Shown here piece after piece: positions 24,097-32,360 of a stretch of DNA of 64,000 nucleotides. The DNA is taken from NCBI RefSeq assembly GCF_900105905.1, contig NZ_FNSV01000005.1, positions 8,947,501 to 9,011,500 on the forward strand, in the 5' to 3' direction. Every line of letters begins with the position of its first letter. The stretch's first letter is position 1. This DNA is from Rhodococcus koreensis (GTDB lineage: Bacteria > Actinomycetota > Actinomycetes > Mycobacteriales > Mycobacteriaceae). Made by a program: the position numbers and the translations under genes. The notes under the pieces are model-generated. The model was given only the letters and a program-made list of their open reading frames with translations, searched no databases and was not told the DNA's origin.

Positions 24097-25146
24097 GTGA
24101 GCGACAACTCCGTTCGAACACCGCACGCGCCGGTAGATGCCGACGATCCCGACCTGGCCAGAGCCCGGGACGGAGACGACGCCGCGTTCACGCGGCTGGT
24201 CGGACCGTTGCGCCGGGAGCTGCACGCCCACTGCTATCGCATGCTCGGCTCCAGCCACGATGCCGACGACGCCCTGCAGGACGCTCTGCTGCGGGCGTGG
24301 CGCGGATTCGCGAAATTCGAAGGCCGCAGCGCACTGCGCTCCTGGCTGTACACCGTCGCGACGCGCACGTGCCTGGACGCCGTCGAATCGCGCGGTAGGC
24401 GGGCCCTGCCCGTCGACCTGGGTCCGTCCAGTGATCGCGCCGTCGTCGGCGACGTCCCGCTCACCGAAGTGGCGTGGCTGGGTCCCTACGCCGATGCGGG
24501 ACTGGCCGCCGGTGCGGTGGGGCCGGCCGCCCGCTACGAGCAGCGCGAGGCCGTCGAACTGGCATTCGTTGCGGCACTGCAACATCTGCCGGGCAATCAG
24601 CGGGCGGCCCTGCTGCTCTTCGAGGTCCTGGGGTTCTCCGCCGCCGAGATCGCCGCCGCCATGGACACGACGACGGCGTCGGTGAACAGCGCGCTGCAGC
24701 GGGCCCGGGCGATCGTGGCGGAGAAGATTCCCTCGGTGACCCAGTCTCGAACTTTGCGAGAAATCGACGACGCGCATCTGCGTGCCCTGGTCGCCGGGTA
24801 CTCCACCGCGTTGGAACGCGGTGATGCCGATGCTCTGGTCGCTCTGCTGACCGAGGACGTCACCTGGTCGATGCCACCGATGGCGCACTGGTATCGCGGC
24901 ATGGCCGCGGTCACGGATTTCGCGGTCCGGGTCCCGCTCACGGGGTGTGGTTCGTGGCGCCACCTGCCGGTCGGTGCCAACGGCCAGCCCGCCGTGGCCT
25001 TCTATCTGTGGGACGAGGACGCCGGCACCCACCTCCGCTGGTCGATCACGGTGCTGACCCTGCGTGGCACCAAGATCGCGGAGCTGACCTCGTTCATCGG
25101 TGCGGAACACTTCGAGCCGTTCGGGCTGCCTGAATTCCTGCCGTGA
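24097..25146 (+). CDS. ECF sigma factor with C-terminal SnoaL-like domain (SigG/SigJ type)
   Basis: The protein has 349 residues from the GTG at 24097. Sigma region 2 (RRELHAHCYRMLGSSHDADDALQDALLRAWRGFAKFEGRSALRSWLYTVATRTCLD) and region 4 (LAFVAALQHLPGNQRAALLLFEVLGFSAAEIAAAMDTTTASVNSALQRAR) are both complete. Residues about 225-345 form a SnoaL-like domain (LVAGYSTALERGDADALVALLTEDVTWSMPP), which in this ECF group regulates activity in place of an anti-sigma factor. The closest group known to me is mycobacterial SigG. No anti-sigma gene is adjacent. The regulon cannot be inferred. Confidence 0.88.
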   Translation: MSDNSVRTPHAPVDADDPDLARARDGDDAAFTRLVGPLRRELHAHCYRMLGSSHDADDALQDALLRAWRGFAKFEGRSALRSWLYTVATRTCLDAVESRGRRALPVDLGPSSDRAVVGDVPLTEVAWLGPYADAGLAAGAVGPAARYEQREAVELAFVAALQHLPGNQRAALLLFEVLGFSAAEIAAAMDTTTASVNSALQRARAIVAEKIPSVTQSRTLREIDDAHLRALVAGYSTALERGDADALVALLTEDVTWSMPPMAHWYRGMAAVTDFAVRVPLTGCGSWRHLPVGANGQPAVAFYLWDEDAGTHLRWSITVLTLRGTKIAELTSFIGAEHFEPFGLPEFLP

Positions 25147-25218
25147 CCTGCGCGCGCGGTGACCGATTGCGCCGCCGTGACACCACGGTGGCACATCGAT
25201 CCTCGGCCGAGTCTTGCG

Positions 25219-25250
25219 ATGGTGCCAATGTGATGCCATGATGGCACCAT
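25219..25250. promoter_or_regulatory. Operator-like repeats overlapping the RHH-protein start
   Basis: ATGGTGCCA (25219-25227) is repeated as its exact complement TGGCACCAT (25242-25250), ending in the start codon at 25249. TGCCAT-G-ATGGCA (25234-25246) is nested inside. A related TGACACCACGGTGGCA lies upstream near 25179-25194. Clustered short dyads are typical of ribbon-helix-helix repressor sites, so autoregulation is likely. Confidence 0.6.
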
Positions 25251-25767
25251 GGATCTCACGCCCTATGTCGCGTCCCTCCGTCACGAACTCGCCGTAGCCG
25301 CCGAGGCCGGGGGAGAGGACGCCCGTGCCCTCGCCGAGCGACTCACCGCACCACTGGAGTCCGGGGTCCGGCTCGCGCTACTCGACGCGCTGTCGGCGGC
25401 CGCCAGTGAAATCACCCGTGACCTCGCACCGGGTTCGGTGGATCTTCGTCTCCGCGGACGTGAGCCCACGTTCGTCGTCACTCCCGCGCCGGTCGAGCAA
25501 TTGTTCGAGGAGCAGGCCGCATCCGGTCCGGACATGTCGCCGCCTCGGATCCCGGAAGTGGAAGACGGCGCCATGACCCGGATCAACCTTCGTCTCCCGC
25601 AAGACCTCAAGGATCGCGTCGAGGAGGCCGCTCGGGAGGCAGGGCTGTCCGTGAACGCCTGGCTCGTCCGGTCCGCGGCCGCGGGGTTGGAGTCCGACGG
25701 CGGCAGTAATCGTTCCGAACGGCGTGCCCCACGCGGCAATGACCGTTTCACGGGCTGGGTGCGCTGA
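25249..25767 (+). CDS. Ribbon-helix-helix (HicB/Arc-like) protein
   Basis: The protein has 172 residues. The N-terminal 100 residues are helical (LRHELAVAAEAGGEDARALAERLTAPLESGVRLALLDALSAAASEI) with a later strand region. A C-terminal RHH segment follows (MTRINLRLPQDLKDRVEEAAREAGLSVNAWLVRSAAAGL, about residues 108-148). Annotation pipelines often call this type a HicB-family antitoxin, but no toxin gene is next to it. The next genes code for a DUF4097 protein and an ABC exporter, so a local repressor is the more likely role. The operator-like repeats overlap its own start codon. Confidence 0.75.
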   Translation: MDLTPYVASLRHELAVAAEAGGEDARALAERLTAPLESGVRLALLDALSAAASEITRDLAPGSVDLRLRGREPTFVVTPAPVEQLFEEQAASGPDMSPPRIPEVEDGAMTRINLRLPQDLKDRVEEAAREAGLSVNAWLVRSAAAGLESDGGSNRSERRAPRGNDRFTGWVR

Positions 25768-25818
25768 CCCGACCGGCCCGTCCTTTCATTCGCCACCACC
25801 ACATTCCGGAGGACAACC

Positions 25819-26697
25819 ATGCCCACTTTCAGCACCCCGGCGCCGATCTCGGCCACGGTCGAACTCGTCGTCGGCGACGCACGGATCACGGCGAGCGACC
25901 GCCACGACACGGTCGTGGACGTGCGCCCCAGCGACGGCTCGCGGGAATCGGACGTTCGCGCCGCCGAGCAGACCCGCGTCGAGTACTCCGCAGGGAGACT
26001 GCTGGTCAAGGCGCCGAAGCAGCGCGGTCTCGGCCTGTTCGGCAAGGCCGGTTCCGTCGACGTCACCATCGCGCTGCCGACCGGCTCCGAGTTCGAGGGC
26101 GAGGCGTCGGTGGCGACGTTCCGCGGCGCCGGACGGCTCGGCGCGTGCCGCGTCAAGACATCGGCGGGGGACGTCCAACTCGGCGACACGGGCCCGCTCG
26201 ACGTGCACACCGGGGCCGGCACGGTCACCGTGGACCACGTTGCAGGTGATGCGGACCTGAGCACGGGGTCGGGAAAACTCCGCGTCGGCGCGATCGACGG
26301 CAGCGCCGTGATCAAGAACTCCAACGGCGACAACTGGATCGGCACGATCGGCGGCGGACTGCGGGTGAAGACGGCGAACGGGGACATCTCCGTCGACGAC
26401 GCCCGCGCCGACCTCGCCGCCGCAACCGCGAACGGCGACATCCGCATCGGGCAGGTGACGCAGGGCGCGGCGTCGCTCGGAACCGGTCACGGTCGAATCG
26501 AGATCGGCATCCGCTCCGGGACCGCCGCCCGGCTCGACGCGCACACGTCCTTCGGGAAGGTCCAGAACCGTCTGGACTCCGTCGACCGGCCCGAATCGAC
26601 GGACGACACGGTCGAGGTGCGCGCCCGTACCGGTTTCGGCGACATCGTGATTCGCCGCCCCGATTCCCAGAAGTCGACCAGTCGAAAGGCAGAGTGA
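25819..26697 (+). CDS. DUF4097-type beta-helix protein
   Basis: The protein has 292 residues. The sequence is built of short repeated strands with alternating Gly, Asp, Val and Ile (VKTSAGDVQLGDTGPLDVHTGAGTVTVDHV; LRVKTANGDISVDDARADLAAATANGDIRIGQV), the DUF4097 right-handed beta-strand repeat. No signal peptide is visible, so it acts in the cytoplasm. It lies in one unit with the RHH regulator upstream and the ABC ATPase downstream; its stop TGA shares a base with the ATPase ATG at 26697. Its role is unknown; such proteins often accompany DrrAB-like exporters in actinobacteria. Confidence 0.8.
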   Translation: MPTFSTPAPISATVELVVGDARITASDRHDTVVDVRPSDGSRESDVRAAEQTRVEYSAGRLLVKAPKQRGLGLFGKAGSVDVTIALPTGSEFEGEASVATFRGAGRLGACRVKTSAGDVQLGDTGPLDVHTGAGTVTVDHVAGDADLSTGSGKLRVGAIDGSAVIKNSNGDNWIGTIGGGLRVKTANGDISVDDARADLAAATANGDIRIGQVTQGAASLGTGHGRIEIGIRSGTAARLDAHTSFGKVQNRLDSVDRPESTDDTVEVRARTGFGDIVIRRPDSQKSTSRKAE

Positions 26698-27659
26698 TGA
26701 CAGCATCGATCACCACCCGGTCCGCAATCACCACCACCGGGCTGCGAAAGTCCTACGGCGACAAAGTCGTCCTCGACGGCATCGACCTCGACATCGGTGA
26801 GGGAACGATCTTCTCGCTCCTCGGGCCCAACGGCGCAGGCAAGACCACCATGGTCCAGATTCTGTCCACCCTCATCGCTCCCGACGGCGGCAAGGTGAGG
26901 ATCGCGGGTCACGATCTCGCCCGCGAGCCCGACGCGGTTCGGTCCACCATCGGTGTGACCGGCCAGTTCTCCGCGGTGGACAACCTCCTCACGGGTCGCG
27001 AGAACCTGATGCTGATGGCCGATCTGCACCACCTGCGGCGCGACGCGGGCCGCGCCCGGGCCACGGAACTGCTGGCCCGGTTCGATCTCGTCGAGGCGGG
27101 CGCGAAGCCGGCCGGGAGTTACTCCGGTGGCATGCGCCGCCGGCTGGACCTGGCGATGACCCTCGTCGGCGATCCCCGGATCATCTTCCTCGACGAGCCG
27201 ACGACCGGTCTCGATCCGCGCAGTCGCCGCGCCGTGTGGCAGATCATCCGCGAACTCGTCGCCGACGGGGTCACGATCTTCCTCACCACCCAATACCTGG
27301 AGGAAGCAGATCGGCTCGCCGACCGGATCGCACTCCTCGACGGCGGCAGGCTGGTCGCGGAGGGAACCCCCGAACAGCTGAAGAGGCTCGTTCCGGGCGG
27401 CCACATCACCCTGGCGTTGCCCGGGGTGCGCGAACTCGACGCCGCATCCCGGCTGCTCGGCGACGTGACACGGAACGAGGAAGCGCTCACCCTGCAGGTT
27501 CCCGGCGACGGCAGCGTGCAATCGCTGCGCGCGCTGCTCGATCGGCTCGACCACGCGTCGATCGAGGTCGAGAACCTGACCGTCCACACACCCGATCTCG
27601 ACGACGTCTTCCTCGCGCTCACCGAGCGCGCCGCAACCAGGAAAGAGAGCGTGCGATGA
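26697..27659 (+). CDS. ABC exporter ATP-binding protein, DrrA-like
   Basis: The protein has 320 residues. Walker A is GPNGAGKTT, the Q-loop lies in VTGQFSAVDNLLTGRENL, the signature is YSGGMRRRLDLA, Walker B is RIIFLDEPTTGLD and the switch region is LTTQYLEEADRLADRI. The C-terminal 80 residues are the typical DrrA extension. The daunorubicin-resistance group exports drugs, lipids or lipopeptides. The permease gene overlaps by 4 nt. The substrate is unknown. It is co-transcribed with the DUF4097 protein and probably under control of the RHH protein. Confidence 0.88.
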   Translation: MTASITTRSAITTTGLRKSYGDKVVLDGIDLDIGEGTIFSLLGPNGAGKTTMVQILSTLIAPDGGKVRIAGHDLAREPDAVRSTIGVTGQFSAVDNLLTGRENLMLMADLHHLRRDAGRARATELLARFDLVEAGAKPAGSYSGGMRRRLDLAMTLVGDPRIIFLDEPTTGLDPRSRRAVWQIIRELVADGVTIFLTTQYLEEADRLADRIALLDGGRLVAEGTPEQLKRLVPGGHITLALPGVRELDAASRLLGDVTRNEEALTLQVPGDGSVQSLRALLDRLDHASIEVENLTVHTPDLDDVFLALTERAATRKESVR

Positions 27660-28444
27660 CGACCATGGGTTACGCGCTGAGCGATTCGGCGACGATGCTG
27701 CGACGCAACCTCCGGCACATGATCCGGTACCCGTCGGTGACTGTGCTCCTCGTCGGGATGCCGATCATCCTCCTCCTGCTCTTCGTGTACGTGTTCGGCG
27801 GCACGCTGGGAGCGGGACTCGGCGATCCCGACGGCGGACGCGGCGCCTACATCGACTACGTGGCACCCGGAATCCTCCTGATGACCGTGGCCAGCGCCGC
27901 CCAGGGAACCGCGATCTCGGTCGCCACCGACATGACCGAGGGCATCATCGCCCGGTTCCGGACTATGGCCATCGCACGGGTGTCCGTGCTGACCGGGCAC
28001 GTCATCGGCAGCATGATCCAGACACTGATCAGCCTCGTCCTGGTCGTCGGTGTCGCCGTGCTCATCGGTTTCCGGCCCACCGCCGGACTCGGCGAGTGGG
28101 TAGCGGCGACGGCCGTGCTCGCGATGTTCACGTTCGCACTCACGTGGCTGTCCGTTGCGTTCGGGCTGGTGTCCAAGAGCGTCGAAACGGCGAGCAACCT
28201 CCCGATGGTGCTGATACTGCTGCCATTCCTCGGCAGTGGGTTCGTCCCCACCGACTCGATGCCGGCCGGTCTCCGGTGGTTCGCCGAGTACCAGCCGTTC
28301 AGCCCCGTCATCGAGACCATCCGCGGACTGCTTCTCGGCGGTCCCGTCGGCAGCAGCGCAGTGCTCGCGGTCGGCTGGAGCGCCGGCATCGCGCTGCTCG
28401 GCTACCTCTGGGCGAAAAGACTGTTCAACCGGCGCGTGAACTGA
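27656..28444 (+). CDS. ABC-2 type exporter permease, DrrB-like
   Basis: The protein has 262 residues from ATG 27656. Six transmembrane helices are visible: VTVLLVGMPIILLLLFVYVFG, GILLMTVASAAQGTAISVA, LISLVLVVGVAVLIGF, WVAATAVLAMFTFALTWLSVAFGLV, NLPMVLILLPFLGSGFVP and SAVLAVGWSAGIALLGYLW. The motif FVPTDSMPAGLRWFAEYQPFSPVIETIRGLL is typical of ABC-2 DrrB permeases. It ends the operon that starts at 25249. Confidence 0.87.
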   Translation: MTTMGYALSDSATMLRRNLRHMIRYPSVTVLLVGMPIILLLLFVYVFGGTLGAGLGDPDGGRGAYIDYVAPGILLMTVASAAQGTAISVATDMTEGIIARFRTMAIARVSVLTGHVIGSMIQTLISLVLVVGVAVLIGFRPTAGLGEWVAATAVLAMFTFALTWLSVAFGLVSKSVETASNLPMVLILLPFLGSGFVPTDSMPAGLRWFAEYQPFSPVIETIRGLLLGGPVGSSAVLAVGWSAGIALLGYLWAKRLFNRRVN

Positions 28445-28571
28445 CGGCTTTCACCCGTGCCGACGGGCGCTCACCGCGGTACTCTTCCGATGCCGCGGTT
28501 TCGCCACCGATGATGCAGCCGCAGGTTACAGTCGGAACCGGTTTTTCCTTCTTCAGCAGGGTGGGATCGCG

Positions 28572-28958
28572 ATGAACTTGATCAAGAAATCGGCAGCATC
28601 GGTCCTCGTCGCAGCGACGGTGACACTCGGAGCGGGCACGGCACATGCCGACCCCGTCGTGCCGAACACGGGAACGCCGGCCCTGGCGATCCCCGGTCGG
28701 CACGAGGTCGACAAGCAGAAGGCCCTCGAGAACATGCTCAACGAACTCGGCGTCGGCTGGGCCAACGGGGGAGCGGCCGGCACCGCGATCGGTGCGCTCA
28801 TCGGTCTCGGCGTCGGATGTGTCTCGATGTTCCCGGGCAGTCTCGCCGGCTGTATCATCGGCACGCCGATCGGCGCGATCACCGGTGCGATCGTCGGTAT
28901 GGGACAGGGCAACCCCAAGGCGCAGCAGGCCATCCAGGAGTACATCAACACGCCGTGA
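28572..28958 (+). CDS. Secreted glycine-zipper-like small protein
   Basis: The protein has 128 residues. The signal peptide MNLIKKSAASVLVAATVTLGAGTAHA is cleaved after AHA. The mature chain starts with a short linker and a helical part (DKQKALENMLNELGV). It then has two hydrophobic glycine-rich segments (GGAAGTAIGALIGLGVGCVSMFPGSLAGCIIGTPIGAITGAIVGMGQG) with GxxxG spacing and two cysteines. This is the usual build of small exported proteins of unknown role in Rhodococcus and Mycobacterium. They may insert into the cell envelope; this is inference. Confidence 0.75.
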   Translation: MNLIKKSAASVLVAATVTLGAGTAHADPVVPNTGTPALAIPGRHEVDKQKALENMLNELGVGWANGGAAGTAIGALIGLGVGCVSMFPGSLAGCIIGTPIGAITGAIVGMGQGNPKAQQAIQEYINTP

Positions 28959-28969
28959 GTCGTTGTCCG

Positions 28970-29896
28970 TCAACTCTGTTCGCGGAGTCGACGGATCACG
29001 GGGGCGAACACCTCCAGATACGGTTCGTGGACGGTGACGTACGAGAAGCCGAAACGCTCCCGATGGCTCCGGAGTTGCTCGGTCATCTCCTCCACGGTTC
29101 CCACGAGGACGTACGGGGTGCCGAGGACGTCTGCCACCGACATGGTGCCGCCGAGCCGGTCCGCGATCTCGTTCGCCGCGGCCCGGCGGTCGTCCGTCTC
29201 GACGACCAACTGGACCAGTAGATGCCACTCGATGTCCTTGGCTCTCGCACCGGCGTGGTTCCGTACGAAGCGAATTCGCTCGGCCACCTCGTCCGCGGTG
29301 GCGAGGCGGAATGTGCCGGGGGGTCGCCCCGGAATCTGGAATGTGCCCGCGACACCGACGATGTCGGCGTGGGCGGCCGCGATCCGCAGCACGCGATCCC
29401 CGGTACCGCCGATGATCAGGGGTGGACCCGAGCCGCCGAATCCACGCCGCTGCAACGGTCGTGGCACAGTGCGGCCCTCGGGTAGCTCGTCGAAGTCCAT
29501 GGTGAAGGACGTGCGGAGGCCGTCGACCATCTCCGACAACTGCTCGACTCGGCCGCCGAACGGCTTCCATTCGATACGCGCGGCGTCGAACTCCCACTTC
29601 ATGTGCCCGGCACCGAGACCGACCTCGAGCTTTCCGTCGGTGAGGATGTCCGTCGTCGCGATCTCGCGAGCGAGCAGGGCGGCGTTCCAGAACGGTGCGT
29701 TGAGCACCAGAGTTCCGACCCGCAGTCCGGTGGCGCCGGCGACGGCCACCAGGAGGGGGAACGGTGCCGGGGCGCCGAGGTGGTCGGCGGCGAACACGGT
29801 GTCGTAGCCGGCGCTCTCGCCGTGACGGCATCGGTCGAGAAGGGCATCTCGGGAGTCGAAACCGAAAATGTTGAACGAGAATCGGAAATCGCGCAT
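28970..29896 (-). CDS. LLM-class F420-dependent oxidoreductase
   Basis: The protein has 308 residues from ATG 29896 (GTG 29905 is an alternative). The luciferase-like TIM-barrel pattern is clear: AGYDTVFAADHLGAPAPFPLL, LRVGTLVLNAPFWNAALLAREIATTDILTDGKLEVGLGAGHMKWEF, PPLIIGGTGDRVLRIAAAHAD and the end VTVHEPYLEVFAPVI. Family members use F420 or flavin to reduce or oxygenate diverse substrates. An IS200/IS605 element begins at 29915, so only 18 bp of native upstream DNA remain, including GGTGAAG as a possible ribosome site. The native promoter has been moved away by about 4.3 kb. Confidence 0.85.
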   Translation of the reverse strand: MRDFRFSFNIFGFDSRDALLDRCRHGESAGYDTVFAADHLGAPAPFPLLVAVAGATGLRVGTLVLNAPFWNAALLAREIATTDILTDGKLEVGLGAGHMKWEFDAARIEWKPFGGRVEQLSEMVDGLRTSFTMDFDELPEGRTVPRPLQRRGFGGSGPPLIIGGTGDRVLRIAAAHADIVGVAGTFQIPGRPPGTFRLATADEVAERIRFVRNHAGARAKDIEWHLLVQLVVETDDRRAAANEIADRLGGTMSVADVLGTPYVLVGTVEEMTEQLRSHRERFGFSYVTVHEPYLEVFAPVIRRLREQS

Positions 29897-29913
29897 GGAC
29901 TTCACCGGATTGA

Positions 29914-30312
29914 TCAGAGGAAGCCTGGCCCTTGGGGGCCGGGAGGAAGCTGATTCTGTATTGCGCGATCGCGCGTAGCGGGGTCGCTTTCTTGTGTGGG
30001 TTCGGGTCGTTTCTGGTTGGTGATGTACTCGGCGACGATGGCGAGCGGGGCTCCGCCGGCGGAGGCGGCGAAGTAGGACGGTGACCAGAAGTGATTGCCC
30101 CACAGGTATTTCTGGATGTGGTCGGGGAACTCTTGGCGCAGGTATCGAGCGGAGACGCCCTTGAGGCTATTGACCAGGGTGGAGAGTTGCACGGTAGGTG
30201 GGTAGTGGATCAATAGGTGGACGTGGTCGGTTTCTCCGGTGAACTCGGTCAACGTTGCGCCGAACTTGTCACACACCTCTGCCATGATCTGCCCGCATCG
30301 GGTCGGTGACAT
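29914..30312 (-). pseudogene. tnpA: Y1 HUH transposase TnpA, N-terminally damaged
   Basis: The readable part has the HUH motif (TDHVHLLIHYPP) and the region of the catalytic tyrosine (LWGNHFWSPSYFAASAGGAPLAIVAEYITNQKRP). The part RCGQIMAEVCDKFGATLTEF also fits TnpA. The first strand (SLVYVT, in another frame just upstream) and about a dozen residues between VT and RCGQ are missing or out of frame, so the N-terminus is broken. Its stop codon lies across the TTGAT/left-end junction. TnpA normally cuts and joins single-stranded ends of the element. Confidence 0.75.
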
Positions 30313-31355
30313 AGACCAAAGAGTATCCGCAGGGAAAGGCGCAGGGTGTGAAGCGGATCGTTGTCGTGAAGCTGGCTCCCACCCCGGAGCAGTATGTGGC
30401 GCTGAAATCGACACTGGAGTTGTGCAATGCGGGGGCGAACATGGTTGCGCAGCTCGCGCACACCGCCGCTGATCGGCGCCCGTTCGCGCTGCAAAAGCAG
30501 GTCTATGCCCAGCTCAAGGCGTGCGGGTTGTCGGCGCAACCGGCGATCCGGGTCATCAAGAAAGTCGGCGGATGCGTACGCGACCCGGACAGCGAACCTG
30601 CGTAACGGGAATTACGGCACGCCGGGATCGACACGGTATGCGAAGGTGGCGGGTAAGGCGGTCGTGTTCCGTCAGGACGCGGGCCAACCGTTCGACGATC
30701 GGTGCTTGTCGTGGCAGATCGATCGATCGACGGTGTCGATCTGGACGAGCGCGGGCCGGATGCGCAACGTCGGATTCGTGTGCGCGCCGTGGCAGCGGAC
30801 AATGCTCGCCGACCGCACAGGCGAGTCGGATCTGATTTTCCGGGACGGATGTTTCTACCTGCATGCAACCGTCGACACCGACGCACCGCAGCAGCTGGTC
30901 CCCGCCGACGACCCCACCGGGTGGCTGGGTGTGGACTTGGGGATCGTGAACCTGGCTGTGACCACCGCAGACGACCCGGCCGAACTCGACGTCCGGTGGT
31001 CCGGTGGTGCGGTCACCGCCCGCCGGAAAAAGAACGGAACCATCCGGTCCGCGCTGCAGAAGGTGGGGACCAGGTCCGCGAAACGGACACTGAAGAAACG
31101 GCGTAGGAAGGAGACTCGGTACGCCACCGACATCAATCATCAACTCTCGAAAACGATTGTTGCCCAGGCGCAACGCACCGGTCAAGGAATCGCGGTAGAA
31201 GACCTGTCGGGAATCCGGGACCGGGTACGGCTCGCACGCAGACAACGGCAACAATTGCACTCCTGGGCATACGCGCAACTGCGCGACCAGATCACCTATA
31301 AGGCGCACGCGGCAGGGGTGCCGGTGCAGGTGATCAACCCTCGCAATACCCGTAA

Positions 31356-32357
31356 GAGCGCGTCTGAGAACTCCGGGGTGAGTCACGCCGTGCGGGCGAG
31401 TCGGCGTGACAAGGTGGCGATCATGGCGATGTAGACCATCGCTTCGTGATGGTCGGGCCGCGTCTCGTAGTCACGGACACAGCGTCGGTGTTTACAGATC
31501 CAGGCGAAGGTTCGCTCGACTACCCAACGCCGGGGAAGAACCTTGAACCCTTTGACATCGTCGGTTCGCTTGACGACCTGAACTGTCAGGGACACAACCC
31601 GTTTCGACCATTCGATCAGCCGACCGGCATAGCCGCCGTCCGCCCACACCAGGCTGATCGTCGAGAATCGGGCACGCAACGCGGCCAGCAGTCGGATGGC
31701 ACCGTCGCGGTCTTGAATCCCGGCCATGGTTACCACGACCGCCAGTAGCAACCCGTTGGTGTCGACCGCGATATGACGTTTGCGGCCGTTGATCTTCTTG
31801 CCCGCGTCGTATCCCCGGCTCGACCGGGCCACCGTGTCGGCACCCTGCACCGACTGGGAGTCGACGATCGCCGCGGACGGCAGCGGGTGTCGACCGCCCT
31901 GGACCCGCGCCCGATCACGTAACGCGTCGTGAATCCGCTGCCATACTCCCGCGCGGACCCAGCGGGCGAAGATCGCGTACACCGTGGTCGCGGGCGGGAA
32001 CTCCGCCGGCAACTGCCGCCAGGCGATCCCACCTCGAACGACATAGAAGATTGCATCGAGTACGAGACGGCGGCAGTGTTTTTCGGGTCGACCACCGCTG
32101 CCGGTGGTGTTGCCGGGTGGCGGTAGTAGTGGTTCGAGAATCGCCCATTGAGCGTCGGTCACCGAGGATGACGAGTAGACCGCGCACCGATGCCCGATCC
32201 CCGGATCCGGGGTAGGGCATGACGGACACAGTGCGATGAGCGATGATGGCAAGTGAACTCCTGGTCGGGTCGTGGCGTAAGCACCTACTGACCTACCAGG
32301 AGTTCACCCATTCCTCACCAGTCACACGCCGATCACCCCGAGTTTTCAGATGCGCTC
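31356..32357 (-). mobile_element. IS5-family insertion sequence (1002 bp)
   Basis: The ends are imperfect inverted repeats of about 25 bp: GAGCGCGTCTGAGAACTC... at 31356-31381 and the complement of GAGCGCATCTGAAAACTC... at 32333-32357. The element is flanked by TAA on both sides (31353-31355 and 32358-32360), which fits the TNA target of some IS5 subgroups. It holds one transposase gene. Confidence 0.88.
31383..32252 (-). CDS. IS5-family DDE transposase
   Basis: The protein has 289 residues in a single frame. The N-terminal part holds SSVTDAQWAILEPLLPPP and GRPEKHCRRLVLDAIFYVVRGGIAWRQLPAEFPP, typical of IS5-family transposases. The catalytic DDE residues lie in IVDSQSVQGADT (D), SLVWADGGYAG (D) and RRWVVERTFAWICKHRRC (E). 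All are present and the element has both ends, so it may be active. Confidence 0.9.
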   Translation of the reverse strand: MPSSLIALCPSCPTPDPGIGHRCAVYSSSSVTDAQWAILEPLLPPPGNTTGSGGRPEKHCRRLVLDAIFYVVRGGIAWRQLPAEFPPATTVYAIFARWVRAGVWQRIHDALRDRARVQGGRHPLPSAAIVDSQSVQGADTVARSSRGYDAGKKINGRKRHIAVDTNGLLLAVVVTMAGIQDRDGAIRLLAALRARFSTISLVWADGGYAGRLIEWSKRVVSLTVQVVKRTDDVKGFKVLPRRWVVERTFAWICKHRRCVRDYETRPDHHEAMVYIAMIATLSRRLARTA

Positions 32358-32360
32358 TAA

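Noticed and set aside
25249..25767. Toxin-antitoxin module with a HicB antitoxin
   Set aside because: No toxin gene lies on either side; the gene leads an exporter operon and is better seen as its regulator.
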